A program made the position numbers and the translations under genes. DNA of 64,000 nt from Chryseobacterium indologenes (GTDB lineage: Bacteria; Bacteroidota; Bacteroidia; Flavobacteriales; Weeksellaceae): NCBI GenBank assembly GCA_002439165.1, contig DJTE01000041.1, positions 124,001 through 188,000 of the forward strand, in the 5' to 3' direction. Positions 1 through 8,789 of the stretch are shown one piece after another. The notes beneath the pieces are model-generated. The model saw only the letters and a program-made list of their open reading frames with translations. It was not told the DNA's origin and made no database searches. Each line of letters begins with the position of its first letter. Positions within the stretch are counted from its first letter, which is position 1.

Positions 1-2394
1 CCTAAACAATATGAGGAAGTTCCGATAAGATCAGATGTTAACGGAACCATTCTTAAACTTAAAGATATTGCCAAAGTAGAGTTTGGAGCGATGAACTATG
101 GGATGGTATCCAAAACAGACGGAAGACCTTCTGCCTCTATTATGATGAAGCAGCGTCCGGGTTCCAATGCCTCTGAAGTAATTGAAAGTGTAAAAGCCAA
201 AATGGAAGAACTGAAAGGCACATCTTTCCCTCCGGGAATGGAATATAATATGGCCTATGATGTTTCCAGGTTCCTCGATGCTTCCATCAGTGCAGTTCTG
301 ATGACCCTTATCGAGGCGTTTATCCTTGTGGGAATTGTAGTGTTTATCTTCCTTCAGGACTGGCGTTCCACTCTGATTCCTGTTCTTGCGGTGCCTGTGG
401 CATTGGTAGGAACTTTTGCCTTTATGAGCATGCTGGATTTCTCCGTAAACCTGCTGACGTTATTTGCCCTCGTTCTTGCTATCGGAATTGTGGTGGATAA
501 CGCGATTGTTGTTGTAGAGGCCGTCCATGTGAAAATGGAAGAGGGAATGAAGCCTTTGGAAGCAACGATCAGTGCAACCAAAGAAATTGCAGGAGCAGTC
601 GCTGCAATTACCATTGTAATGTCAGCCGTATTTATTCCGGTGGCGTTTCTCGAGGGTCCGGTGGGGGTATTTTACCGCCAGTTCTCTCTGACGTTAGCTA
701 TAAGTATTGTGATCTCAGGAGTCAATGCATTAACCCTTACTCCTGCGCTATGTGCGATTATTTTAAAACCTCACAGCCACGATAAAAAGAAAACGGTTAT
801 TGACCGGTTTTTCCAGAGCTTCAACAGAGGTTTTGAAAAGCTAACAGACCGATATGTAGGAATTCTTTCAAAATTTGCCACCCGTACCGTTGTTACTTTT
901 GGGTTACTGTTCTTATTCATTCTTCTGACAGGCGTTACCAGCCGGTTCCTGCCTACCGGATTTATTCCGATGGAAGACCAGGGAATGGTTTATGTAAGTG
1001 TCACCACCCCGCAGGGCGCTACCGTTGAAAGAACGGAAAAGGTTCTGGACGAGGTAACGGTTATCGCCAGGAAAATTGAAGGGGTGGAAAACGTAACCAC
1101 TCTCGCCGGATACAGTATTGTAACAGAAATTGCAGGATCTTCTTACGGGATGGCCATGATCAACCTTAAAGACTGGAAAGAGCGGAATATTTCTGTAAAT
1201 GACCTTATTGCGGAACTGTCTGATAAAACTCAAAGTATTGCCGATGCGCAGATTGAGATCTTTGCACCGCCTACCGTTCCGGGATTCGGAAATACAAGCG
1301 GTTTTGAACTCCGTTTGCTGGACAGAACCGGAGGGACAATTGAAAATACAGACAAGATCACCAAAGATTTTGTAAAAAAGCTGAATGAAGCTCCTGAGCT
1401 GCGGAATAATTTTACCAGCTTTGATGCCACTTTCCCGCAGTATATGATCAATATGGATTATGATATGGCGGCTAAAAAAGGAATCTCGGTAGATAATGCG
1501 ATGTCAACCCTGCAGACAATGCTGGGATCGTATTATGCCACCAACTTTATCCGTTTCAGCCAGATGTATAAAGTGATGGTGCAGGCAAGTCCGGAACACA
1601 GGGACACGCCGGAAAGCATCCTGAATTTATATCTTAAAAATGACAAAGGGGAAATGGTGCCTTTTTCCACCTTTATTACCATTGAAAAAGTATACGGACC
1701 GGAAGTTCTTACGCGGTATAATATGTATATGTCTGCAATGATTAACGGAGAGCCCTCGGAAGGATACAGTTCCGGTGATGCTATTGCAGCAGTGGAAAGG
1801 GTGGCCGGGGAAACACTGCCGAGAGGTTTTGATATCGAATGGTCCGGAATGACAAGGGAAGAGATCCTTTCCGGAAATCAGACTGTCTACATTTTCCTGA
1901 TCTGTCTTTTATTCGTATATCTTTTGCTGGCTGCCCAATATGAAAGCTTCCTGCTTCCGATGCCGGTACTTTTAAGTCTTCCGACAGGAATCTTCGGTTC
2001 TTATATCGCATTGGTGCTTACAGGGCTGGATAATAATATCTATGCACAGGTTGCCCTGGTGATGCTGATAGGGCTTCTGGCCAAAAATGCCATTCTGATT
2101 GTAGAATTTGCCGTAGCCAGAAATAAGGAAGGTTATGATATTGTTCCGGCAGCTATTGAAGGAGCCAGGCAGCGTCTGCGCCCGATCCTGATGACCTCTT
2201 TTGCTTTTGTGGCCGGACTTATTCCGCTGTGTATCGCTTCCGGTGCCGGAGCAGTCGGAAACCGTTCCATTGGTACGGCGGCGGCAGGAGGAATGCTTAT
2301 CGGAACGATCTTCGGACTGGTGATCATTCCTGGGCTGTATATATTCTTTGCAAAACTTGAAAATAAGAAGAAAGATGACAAGATTCAATCATAA
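1..2394 (+). CDS. RND multidrug efflux permease (HAE1/AcrB family), 5' truncated by window
   Basis: The inner-membrane, proton-driven pump of a tripartite RND efflux system. The reading frame is open from base 1, so the start codon lies outside the window; about 797 codons are visible. It shows the TM4 segment VVDNAIVVVEAV (roughly codons 162-173), the second-half periplasmic docking domain, and the TM10 motif AKNAILIVEFA that corresponds to the AcrB lysine region. The AcrB Asp407/Asp408 pair reads Asp-Asn here. The stop overlaps the start of the outer-membrane partner by 20 bp, so the two are translated as an operon; the membrane-fusion protein is expected just upstream. Substrate cannot be told from the sequence. 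Confidence 0.95.
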   Translation, partial: PKQYEEVPIRSDVNGTILKLKDIAKVEFGAMNYGMVSKTDGRPSASIMMKQRPGSNASEVIESVKAKMEELKGTSFPPGMEYNMAYDVSRFLDASISAVLMTLIEAFILVGIVVFIFLQDWRSTLIPVLAVPVALVGTFAFMSMLDFSVNLLTLFALVLAIGIVVDNAIVVVEAVHVKMEEGMKPLEATISATKEIAGAVAAITIVMSAVFIPVAFLEGPVGVFYRQFSLTLAISIVISGVNALTLTPALCAIILKPHSHDKKKTVIDRFFQSFNRGFEKLTDRYVGILSKFATRTVVTFGLLFLFILLTGVTSRFLPTGFIPMEDQGMVYVSVTTPQGATVERTEKVLDEVTVIARKIEGVENVTTLAGYSIVTEIAGSSYGMAMINLKDWKERNISVNDLIAELSDKTQSIADAQIEIFAPPTVPGFGNTSGFELRLLDRTGGTIENTDKITKDFVKKLNEAPELRNNFTSFDATFPQYMINMDYDMAAKKGISVDNAMSTLQTMLGSYYATNFIRFSQMYKVMVQASPEHRDTPESILNLYLKNDKGEMVPFSTFITIEKVYGPEVLTRYNMYMSAMINGEPSEGYSSGDAIAAVERVAGETLPRGFDIEWSGMTREEILSGNQTVYIFLICLLFVYLLLAAQYESFLLPMPVLLSLPTGIFGSYIALVLTGLDNNIYAQVALVMLIGLLAKNAILIVEFAVARNKEGYDIVPAAIEGARQRLRPILMTSFAFVAGLIPLCIASGAGAVGNRSIGTAAAGGMLIGTIFGLVIIPGLYIFFAKLENKKKDDKIQS

Positions 2395-3820
2395 ACCTAT
2401 ATTATATGGAATCGCTGTGCTGGCGATCACCTCATGTGCCGTTCCGAATGTTGCTGATATTAAAAAAGCCAGAACTCTGCCGGATGAAGCTGTTCAGACT
2501 GAAAATAAGGCAGATAGGTTTCAGCAGATCAACCTGAAAACTTATTTTACAGATCCTCAGCTTCAGGAACTTTTTGAAAAAGTGATAGAAGCCAATCCCG
2601 ATTTTCAGATTGCCCAGCAACGGGTTGAAATTGCCAACAGTTTTCTCCGGAGATCAAAAATGGACCTTCTTCCTTCCCTTGAAATAGGTGCTGCGGCTTC
2701 CGGTGACCGTTACGGTAAATATACGATGGAAGGTGTCGGGAATTACGACACCAATCTGTCACCCAATATCACGGAAGATCAGAAGATCAACCGTGATTTT
2801 ACCCCGAATTACTGGCTGGGAGCAAGAAGCAGCTGGGAGATAGATGCATGGGGAAAGCTTAAAAACAAGAAACTGTCTGCCCAGAAGAAATTCATGGCTT
2901 CTACCGAAGGATTACGGTTGCTTCAGGTAGAACTGTTTACCGATATCGCCAATCTTTACTATCAGCTGGTAACGCTGGACAACAGACTGGCTATTTATCA
3001 GAAGAACTATAATCTTCAGCAGCGGGCTTTTGAGATTGTCCTGGCCCAGAGAGAAGTGGGAAAGGCAACCGAGCTGGCAGTACAGCAGTTCAAAGCACAG
3101 AATAACAACTGGCTTGCCGAAATTGAACATATCAAAGTAGAGATTGTTACCGTAGAACAGGCGATTACTACCTTAACAGGAAGCTATGGCGGGGGAGTGA
3201 AAAGAGGAAAAGACTTAATGCCGACCAATATGGAAATCCTGAATAAGGATATCAACATAGAAGCTGTAATCCATGCAAGACCGGATGTTGCTGCAAATTA
3301 TTATGTGCTGGAAGCTTCCCAGGCTGATGCTAAAGCTGCAAGGGCTGCCTTTTATCCTAAAATAGACCTGGGAGCAGGTTTCGGACTGAACGCTTTTTCT
3401 GCGGGAACATTCTTCAGGCCTGCATCATTAGCCGGACAGCTACTGGGCGGACTGATGGTTCCTGTTTTTAATAAGGGACAGCTGAAGCATGAGTTCAATG
3501 TAGCGGATAAAGAGCAGGAGATTGCTTTTCTAAATTATCAGAAAAGTATTACCACGGCATTTAATGAACTGCAGTCTATCCTGAAACAGACGAAGATCTA
3601 TGAAAAGGTATTGCAGCTGAAATCTGAAGAGGTAGGATTTCTGGACCGCGGTGTAGAGGTTTCCAATGATCTTTACCTTACAGGGTATGCCAATTATTTT
3701 GAACTGATCAATTCTCAGAAAAGCAAACTGACCGCTGAACTGGACCTGCTTCAGTTTCAGCATCAGAATACCAGAAATAACGTCCTTCTGTTTAAAGCAC
3801 TGGGCGGAAAGCTGGACTAA
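2375..3820 (+). CDS. Outer-membrane efflux lipoprotein, TolC/OprM (NodT) family
   Basis: The outer-membrane channel of the RND system whose permease it overlaps by 20 bp. The start chosen is ATG at 2375, giving 481 residues and a lipoprotein signal with lipobox AITSC (Cys near residue 22). The rest is the duplicated OEP fold of long helices, with the usual 'DPQLQELFEKVIEANPDFQIAQQRV' type opening region and a 'ARPDVAANYYVLEASQADAKAA' type second repeat, here described rather than quoted in full. Length is normal for the family. An in-frame upstream ATG at 2348 would run through the permease end and destroy the signal peptide, so it is unlikely. Confidence 0.93.
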   Translation: MTRFNHKPILYGIAVLAITSCAVPNVADIKKARTLPDEAVQTENKADRFQQINLKTYFTDPQLQELFEKVIEANPDFQIAQQRVEIANSFLRRSKMDLLPSLEIGAAASGDRYGKYTMEGVGNYDTNLSPNITEDQKINRDFTPNYWLGARSSWEIDAWGKLKNKKLSAQKKFMASTEGLRLLQVELFTDIANLYYQLVTLDNRLAIYQKNYNLQQRAFEIVLAQREVGKATELAVQQFKAQNNNWLAEIEHIKVEIVTVEQAITTLTGSYGGGVKRGKDLMPTNMEILNKDINIEAVIHARPDVAANYYVLEASQADAKAARAAFYPKIDLGAGFGLNAFSAGTFFRPASLAGQLLGGLMVPVFNKGQLKHEFNVADKEQEIAFLNYQKSITTAFNELQSILKQTKIYEKVLQLKSEEVGFLDRGVEVSNDLYLTGYANYFELINSQKSKLTAELDLLQFQHQNTRNNVLLFKALGGKLD

Positions 3821-3858
3821 CTCAGGTCAGTGTTGACAGGGAAAAAATGATTCCATAA

Positions 3859-4045
3859 GACTTCATCTGATATAAGTATTGAATTTTTTGTTTCTTTTTG
3901 TTTCAAAGGCAGAAGAACAGGACTAGGAACAATAACTTAGAGAATGAAGTCCTGAAGGGGATCATAATTTTCCCGGTTAATCTATGATCTGATTATTTTT
4001 ACTTTTTTTTACGATGCAAGAAGCCACCTGAAAAGGTGGCTTCTG
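3859..4045. terminator. Inverted repeats and bidirectional terminator between efflux operon and csp gene
   Basis: A hairpin at 4020-4043 (GAAGCCACCT...AGGTGGCTTC) sits between the converging efflux operon and cold-shock gene. It has a T-rich tract before it for the minus strand and TTCTGTATTAT after it for the plus strand, so it may stop both. An 8-bp inverted repeat (GACTTCAT at 3859, ATGAAGTC at 3944) lies further upstream. The rest of 3821-4099 has no gene I can support. Confidence 0.6.
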
Positions 4046-4099
4046 TATTATATAAAAAAACAATCCCGCCGGTAGCGTTGGCTGTTTCTGAGTAAAAGA

Positions 4100-4528
4100 T
4101 TATTTGACAATCTGAATATTAACGGCTGAAAATCCTTTTGGAGATTTTTCTTTTTCAAAAGAAACTTTATTTCCTTTTTTTACCGGTTCTGTACAGCTGT
4201 TGTTGTGAAAGAAGATATTTTCCTTAGTTTGGTCTTCGGTGATAAAACCATATCCTTTTTCACTGTGGAATGTAATGATTCCTGTTTTACGCGGATCTTC
4301 CTCAACGATAGGTGCAGCACCCAGCTGGATCTCATCAAGATTCACCTCCTGTCTCTCTGAAGGAGGAGTAGAGGTAAGTCTGCCGAATTCGTCCACATAC
4401 ATGAATACGTCTTCAAGTTCTTTACCTTTGTTGTTGTTCGTTTTTCGTTCTTCGCGTCTTAGCGCTTTTTCTTTTTGTTTTTGAATTTTTTTCTTAAAAT
4501 TTTCTTTTTTAGAAAAAGAGTCTGCCAT
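4100..4528 (-). CDS. Cold-shock-domain protein with basic N-terminal extension
   Basis: A nucleic-acid-binding protein of 142 residues. The C-terminal 62 residues are a cold-shock (OB-fold) domain with RNP1-like KGYGFITED and RNP2-like NIFFHNNS. The first 40 residues are very Lys/Arg-rich (KKIQKQKEKALRREERK), followed by an acidic linker, which is a common flavobacterial variant of the 65-70-residue Csp. It likely binds single-stranded RNA and acts as an RNA chaperone. It stands alone, with a candidate promoter about 265 bp upstream and therefore a long 5' leader. Confidence 0.9.
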   Translation of the reverse strand: MADSFSKKENFKKKIQKQKEKALRREERKTNNNKGKELEDVFMYVDEFGRLTSTPPSERQEVNLDEIQLGAAPIVEEDPRKTGIITFHSEKGYGFITEDQTKENIFFHNNSCTEPVKKGNKVSFEKEKSPKGFSAVNIQIVK

Positions 4529-5396
4529 AAATTATTTTTAGTATTTAGTTTCTGGTTAATATAGGTTATTTGGGTCTGTATGAACATTGTTCATGATGTC
4601 ATCTGCTTGGTGTTCTGTTTTGTATATTGCTCCGGTCTCTTTGGTTATCCGGTCTCGGTACTCTGAAATCCTATCATTAATACAAGCATCAAAAGCTAAA
4701 ATGAGCCGCTGAAAAAGCAAAAACTGAAAGAAAAAAAGAAATATTCTAAACTAAAACAGAAAGCGAAGACAGTTTCCTGCTTACTAATCTGTACAAATAT
4801 ACGAATAATAAAACGAATGACACTGTTTTAAATGTTTGATTATCAAAAATATATTTTTGGAATCAAATGGACATTACCGGTATAGAGGTGGTTTTTCAGT
4901 ATATTACGTCCTTTAAACATCGTTTGGAAGCCTTTAAATTTTATGATGTCCGTCTCAAAATCCGGAAAGAAGATTTCAGAGGCAGACAACGAACAGGTGG
5001 TAGGTTTTTTTAAGAAGCCGGGCTCTGTCTCAACATAAAAAATCCCCAGCATGCTGAGGATTGTGGAAAATAATATATTATAAAAATGAAGTGGTGTTGG
5101 TTATAATATGTTGTGTTTAGGAGCAAATGTTATGCCTAAAGTTCACCGATAATAGAATTTTATATCTTATGCGGCAGGAAGCGGAATGCTTTTTTAGTGT
5201 TGTTCCACACTGTATCTTTCTGGCAGGTAACAGGATATGTGCGTTTTTTTTAATTTCCGGAAAAAGTGAATATTTTTACTTTTTCAATAATCTTTCAGTA
5301 ATCGGGTCATCATTTATAGCAGTTTCCGAAAGATTCACCATGATCGTTTTATTTTCATTGGCCATCTTTGCTTCAGAAATATAAAAACAATATACA
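4529..5396. other. Long spacer with csp leader; no supported gene
   Basis: About 870 bp between the divergent csp and SDR genes. The part 4529-4793 is probably the csp 5' leader. A minus-strand frame of 69 codons (4843-5052) and a plus-strand frame of 85 codons (5127-5384) are open, but neither has recognisable motifs or plausible composition. A near-palindrome ATCCCCAGC/ATGCTGAGGAT at 5042-5061 may be a terminator or a remnant of a repeat. Confidence 0.5.
4794..4801 (-). promoter_or_regulatory. Candidate -7 element TATATTTG for the csp gene
   Basis: The minus strand reads TATATTTG, a perfect TAnnTTTG match to the Bacteroidota -7 element. It implies a transcript start near 4788 and a leader of about 260 nt before the csp start codon. 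No clear -33 TTG is seen, so this is a motif-level call only. Confidence 0.4.
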
Positions 5397-6152
5397 ATGT
5401 CAACACAAGATGTTAAAGGAAAAGTAGTATTGATTGCCGGAGGAGGCAAAAACTTAGGAGGACTGTTAAGCAGGGATTTTGCAGCAAAAGGGGCAAAGCT
5501 GGCTATTCATTATAACAGCGAAAGTTCCAGAGCCGAAAGTGAGAAAACGCTGGCGGAAGTCCGGGCAATGGGGTCTGAAGCATTTTTATTTCAGGGAGAT
5601 CTTACTCAGGTAGACAATATCACAAGATTCTTTGATGAGGCTGTGTCCAGGTTCGGAGGAGTGGATATTGCGATCAATACAGTGGGAATGGTACTGAAAA
5701 AGCCGTTTGCGGAGACCACTGAAGCAGAATATGATACCATGTTCGGGGTCAATTCGAAGTCGGCTTATTTCTTTCTTCAGGAAGCCGGCAAAAAGCTGAA
5801 TGACAACGGAAAGATCTGCACGATCGTTACTTCATTGCTGGCGGCCTATACAGGGCTGTATTCTACGTACGCAGGAGCAAAGGCACCTGTGGAACATTTC
5901 ACAAGAGCGGCATCCAAAGAATTCGGATCAAGAGGGATTTCCGTAACAGCAGTAGCTCCCGGCCCTATGGATACTCCATTTTTCTATGGGCAGGAAACAG
6001 ACGATGCTGTGGCCTATCATAAGTCAGCTTCCGCATTGGGAGGGCTTACGGATATTAAAGATATTGCTCCGCTGGTTGAGTTTCTGGTAACCGACGGATG
6101 GTGGATCACCGGACAGACTATTTTTGCCAACGGTGGCTATACCACAAGATAG
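5397..6152 (+). CDS. SDR family NAD(P)-dependent oxidoreductase
   Basis: A classical short-chain dehydrogenase of 251 residues with a Rossmann fold. The nucleotide-binding loop reads AGGGKNLGG (about residues 13-21) in place of TGxxxGxG. NTVG stands in for the NAG motif, and the catalytic Ser (TSLLA) and Tyr-x-x-x-Lys (YAGAK, about residues 158-162) are present. The C-terminus 'ITGQTIFANGGY' is typical of the FabG/SDR group. The substrate is unknown. It is a single gene followed at once by a strong terminator; the ATG at 5397 follows a short A-rich stretch, as is usual in this phylum. Confidence 0.9.
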   Translation: MSTQDVKGKVVLIAGGGKNLGGLLSRDFAAKGAKLAIHYNSESSRAESEKTLAEVRAMGSEAFLFQGDLTQVDNITRFFDEAVSRFGGVDIAINTVGMVLKKPFAETTEAEYDTMFGVNSKSAYFFLQEAGKKLNDNGKICTIVTSLLAAYTGLYSTYAGAKAPVEHFTRAASKEFGSRGISVTAVAPGPMDTPFFYGQETDDAVAYHKSASALGGLTDIKDIAPLVEFLVTDGWWITGQTIFANGGYTTR

Positions 6153-6174
6153 TTTACTTTAGAAATAAAGAAAG

Positions 6175-6206
6175 ATGGATAACTGATCCCCGGTTATCCA
6201 TTTTTT
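6175..6206 (+). terminator. Rho-independent terminator after SDR gene
   Basis: A 9-bp stem, ATGGATAAC (6175-6183) with GTTATCCAT (6193-6201), is followed by six T residues. Confidence 0.8.
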
Positions 6207-6275
6207 ATATACACTTTCCGGCAGTTGGTATGCTTTTTCAATGTGTTTTTTTCATGATTTTTCTAAATTGGTTTT

Positions 6276-6665
6276 ATGAAAAAGTATTTCTTCCTCCGGT
6301 GTGGCCTCTCGGTTATTCTGCTGATGCACAGTGTTGTTTCTATTGCCAGCGGAGATGTCAGTAATTTTGGGCTTCTTTTTTTAGATACCATAGGCTTCAG
6401 TCCTTTCGGGCTGTATATAGCATGGACGATAAAGCTTATTCATCTCGTTTCTGTGGTTCTGTTATGGATAGATGCTCTCATCAGACCTGTTGCAATTTTT
6501 AATATACTGATCTTTATTTTCGGGATTTATTATGTTCACTGGCAGAACGGCTGGTTTGTGGTAGGCGGCGGAACCAACGGAATAGAATTCAATATCCTTC
6601 TTATATGTGGCTTTTTACAGTTAATGTTTTCTGAATGTCCGGCTGAAAAGAAAAGTTGCCGTTGA
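6276..6665 (+). CDS. DoxX-like small integral membrane protein
   Basis: A 129-residue protein with four predicted hydrophobic helices. The C-terminal part has the DoxX-type pattern HWQNGWF-x-x-GGGTNGIEFNILLI, where a Trp-Phe/Gly-rich loop precedes the last helix. DoxX-like proteins are thiosulfate:quinone oxidoreductase subunit or redox-linked membrane proteins, but the precise role of single-gene members is not established. Cys residues near the C-terminus (SEC, KSC) are notable. The nearest gene downstream is a sensor kinase 84 bp away, with no sign that the two work together. Confidence 0.7.
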   Translation: MKKYFFLRCGLSVILLMHSVVSIASGDVSNFGLLFLDTIGFSPFGLYIAWTIKLIHLVSVVLLWIDALIRPVAIFNILIFIFGIYYVHWQNGWFVVGGGTNGIEFNILLICGFLQLMFSECPAEKKSCR

Positions 6666-6748
6666 TAGCCGGATGGGTTTCTTTGGTAGATATTCTGTTT
6701 TTATTTTTCACTGAAAGATAGTATTTTGCATTATAAATCATCTCAGTT

Positions 6749-7822
6749 TTGAAGTCTTACAGAAAATCAAAAATATATGTTCATCTGCTCTTTTGGATTC
6801 TCTATTATATCCTGGAAGTATATCTGGACTTCTACTGGTCGAGATATCAGTTTCCCGGTCTGGAATGGCAGGTCAGGCTTCAGAATACAGTAGTACTGGA
6901 ACTGGGGTATCTTTTGGTAAAAGCACCGCTGGCCTATTCATTACTGTATCTGTATGAGAAAATGGGACTGAACAGGTTTCTGAAACTGATTTTATATAGT
7001 GTTGTTATTGTCCTTGCAGTACTTGCTCACAGACTTTTTACCCATTATATCATTTATCCTTACATATACGGAGCTACTGAAACACTGGACGGAAAGGAAC
7101 CTTCAGGCTTTATCAACGGGCTGGTTGCCTTTAACTCATTTATGGATCTTATTTTCATGGTGGGACTGGTGTTCGGAGTTGAAATTACCAGACAGAAAAA
7201 CCTGCTTAAAGAACAGCTGTCCCAGCTGAAAACCGAAAAGCTGGACCAGGAGCTGACGATGCTGAAGGCCCAGATCAATCCTCATTTCTTATTCAATACC
7301 CTTAATAATATTTACGGGATGGCTCTTAAAAAGGCAGACGGAACTCCCGAAGTTATTTTACAGCTTTCGAAGGTGATGAGATATAACATTTATGAAGCTG
7401 CCAAAAAATATATTTCTATTAAAAAAGAAGTGGAAAATATCCGTGACTTTATCCAGATCCAGCAAATCCGGCATTATGACCTTGAAGTCAGCTTTCATGA
7501 AAATTTAGATCGTCCGTCACAGGAGATCTCTCCGCTTATCCTGATTCAGTTTGTGGAAAATGCTTTCAAACATGGTGTTTCAGAGAGTATCGGGCAGAAA
7601 TTTATTCATATTGATATTCAGCTGAAGGATGGGACCTTGCGTTACCGTATTGAAAATTCAAAAGAGGAAAAACCTCATGGCAACTCTACCAAAATAGGGC
7701 TGAAAAATATCCGCAGGCAGCTTGAACTGCTTTATCCGAAACATATGCTGACTGTTGAAGACAAAAAAGACCATTATATTGTACATTTAACCATTGATCT
7801 GAATGACACATCCGGCCACTAA
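6749..7822 (+). CDS. LytS/YehU-type sensor histidine kinase (TTG start)
   Basis: A membrane sensor kinase of 357 residues. There are four N-terminal membrane helices (about residues 8-150), then a coiled coil. The His_kinase motif follows, with the phospho-acceptor His in NPHFLFNTLNNIY (about residue 179), and then a HATPase with N-box VENAFKHG. It starts at TTG (6749), because no in-frame ATG precedes the first membrane helix. It overlaps the LytTR response regulator by 20 bp, so the two form a two-component pair. The signal and target genes are unknown; in Bacteroidota such pairs are often autoregulated or control adjacent membrane proteins. Confidence 0.92.
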   Translation: MKSYRKSKIYVHLLFWILYYILEVYLDFYWSRYQFPGLEWQVRLQNTVVLELGYLLVKAPLAYSLLYLYEKMGLNRFLKLILYSVVIVLAVLAHRLFTHYIIYPYIYGATETLDGKEPSGFINGLVAFNSFMDLIFMVGLVFGVEITRQKNLLKEQLSQLKTEKLDQELTMLKAQINPHFLFNTLNNIYGMALKKADGTPEVILQLSKVMRYNIYEAAKKYISIKKEVENIRDFIQIQQIRHYDLEVSFHENLDRPSQEISPLILIQFVENAFKHGVSESIGQKFIHIDIQLKDGTLRYRIENSKEEKPHGNSTKIGLKNIRRQLELLYPKHMLTVEDKKDHYIVHLTIDLNDTSGH

Positions 7823-8507
7823 AAAATACAACTGCATTATTGTAGAAGATGAACCCATTGCATCCGATATTCTGGAAAGTTTCGTGAATAAAGACGAAGT
7901 GCTCCATCTCGTGGGAAAATGCGCAGATGCTGTATATGCAGGAAATCTGCTGGGAAGACATGATATCGATCTGATGTTCCTTGACCTTCATCTTCCCGTA
8001 GTGAAGGGTTTTGATCTTCTGAAAAAACTGAAAGATCCGCCTTTTGTGATCGTTACAACGGCTTATCACCAGTATGCCGTTGAAGGCTATGAACTTGACA
8101 TCGTGGATTATCTGATGAAACCTGTTCCGTATGACAGATTTGTGAAAGCAGTGGAAAAGTTCAAATATCTGATGAATGCTGAAGAAGCCCTTCTGGAAGC
8201 AGCAGACCGCGAGCATATTTTTATCAGCAGCGGAAAAAAGCAGATTAAAATTATTCTGAATGATATTTTTTATATCGAAAGCCTGCGGGAATATATCCAT
8301 ATCCATACAAAAACAGGAACAGTAACGGTAAAAATGCCGATCAGCAGGATAGAAGAAAGCCTGGAACCCGGCATGTTCGTACGCATTCACAAGTCCTATA
8401 TCATTTCCAGATCAAAGATAGAAGTGAAAACCTCATCCATGATGCAGGTAAACGGTAAAAAACTTCCTGTGGGAAGAACTTACAAACCTTTTATCGGTTT
8501 TAAATAG
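7803..8507 (+). CDS. LytTR-family response regulator
   Basis: A 234-residue two-domain regulator. The N-terminal receiver has the acidic pair EDE near residue 16 and the phospho-acceptor Asp in LMFLDLHLP (about residue 60). The switch Thr (VTTAYHQYAVEGYELDIVDYLMKP region) and Lys follow. The C-terminal LytTR DNA-binding domain spans about residues 135-234 and holds the expected 'FIESLREYIHIHT' type strand and 'FVRIHKSYII' motif. It is translationally coupled to the kinase upstream. It is transcribed toward two terminators at 8.7 kb. Confidence 0.93.
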   Translation: MTHPATKKYNCIIVEDEPIASDILESFVNKDEVLHLVGKCADAVYAGNLLGRHDIDLMFLDLHLPVVKGFDLLKKLKDPPFVIVTTAYHQYAVEGYELDIVDYLMKPVPYDRFVKAVEKFKYLMNAEEALLEAADREHIFISSGKKQIKIILNDIFYIESLREYIHIHTKTGTVTVKMPISRIEESLEPGMFVRIHKSYIISRSKIEVKTSSMMQVNGKKLPVGRTYKPFIGFK

Positions 8508-8679
8508 ATGCGTTTTTTATAAACCGTGAATCTGGTAGACGCTTACATCCGGTTCATAGCTGTTTTTTTCAGGATCTGTACAGAAAATCTAAATTTAACG
8601 ACAGAAATAAAATACACCTTTTACCGGCAATAATCAGAAATATAAATGTGGAGAGTTAGTATTCGACTGACGAATACAT

Positions 8680-8765
8680 CCGGCTTAATGATCTTCAGGT
8701 TCTTAAGCCGGTTTTTTAAAAATTATAACAGAAACCTCCGGAACAGAGTATTCCGGAGGCTTTTT
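8680..8765 (+). terminator. Two tandem terminators after the two-component operon
   Basis: The first stem is CCGGCTTAA (8680-8688) with TTAAGCCGG (8703-8711) followed by six T. The second is CCTCCGGAA (8735-8743) with TTCCGGAGG (8751-8759) followed by CTTTTT. The second could also serve the converging lgt gene. The remainder of 8508-8789 holds no gene. Confidence 0.75.
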
Positions 8766-8789
8766 ATACTATCACTTTTCAGATGCTGA

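Noticed and set aside
4843..5052. 69-codon minus-strand frame as a gene
   Set aside because: No motif, no neighbour support, and it lies in the presumed csp promoter spacer.
5127..5384. 85-codon plus-strand frame as a gene
   Set aside because: Cys/Phe-rich random-looking composition with no family features.
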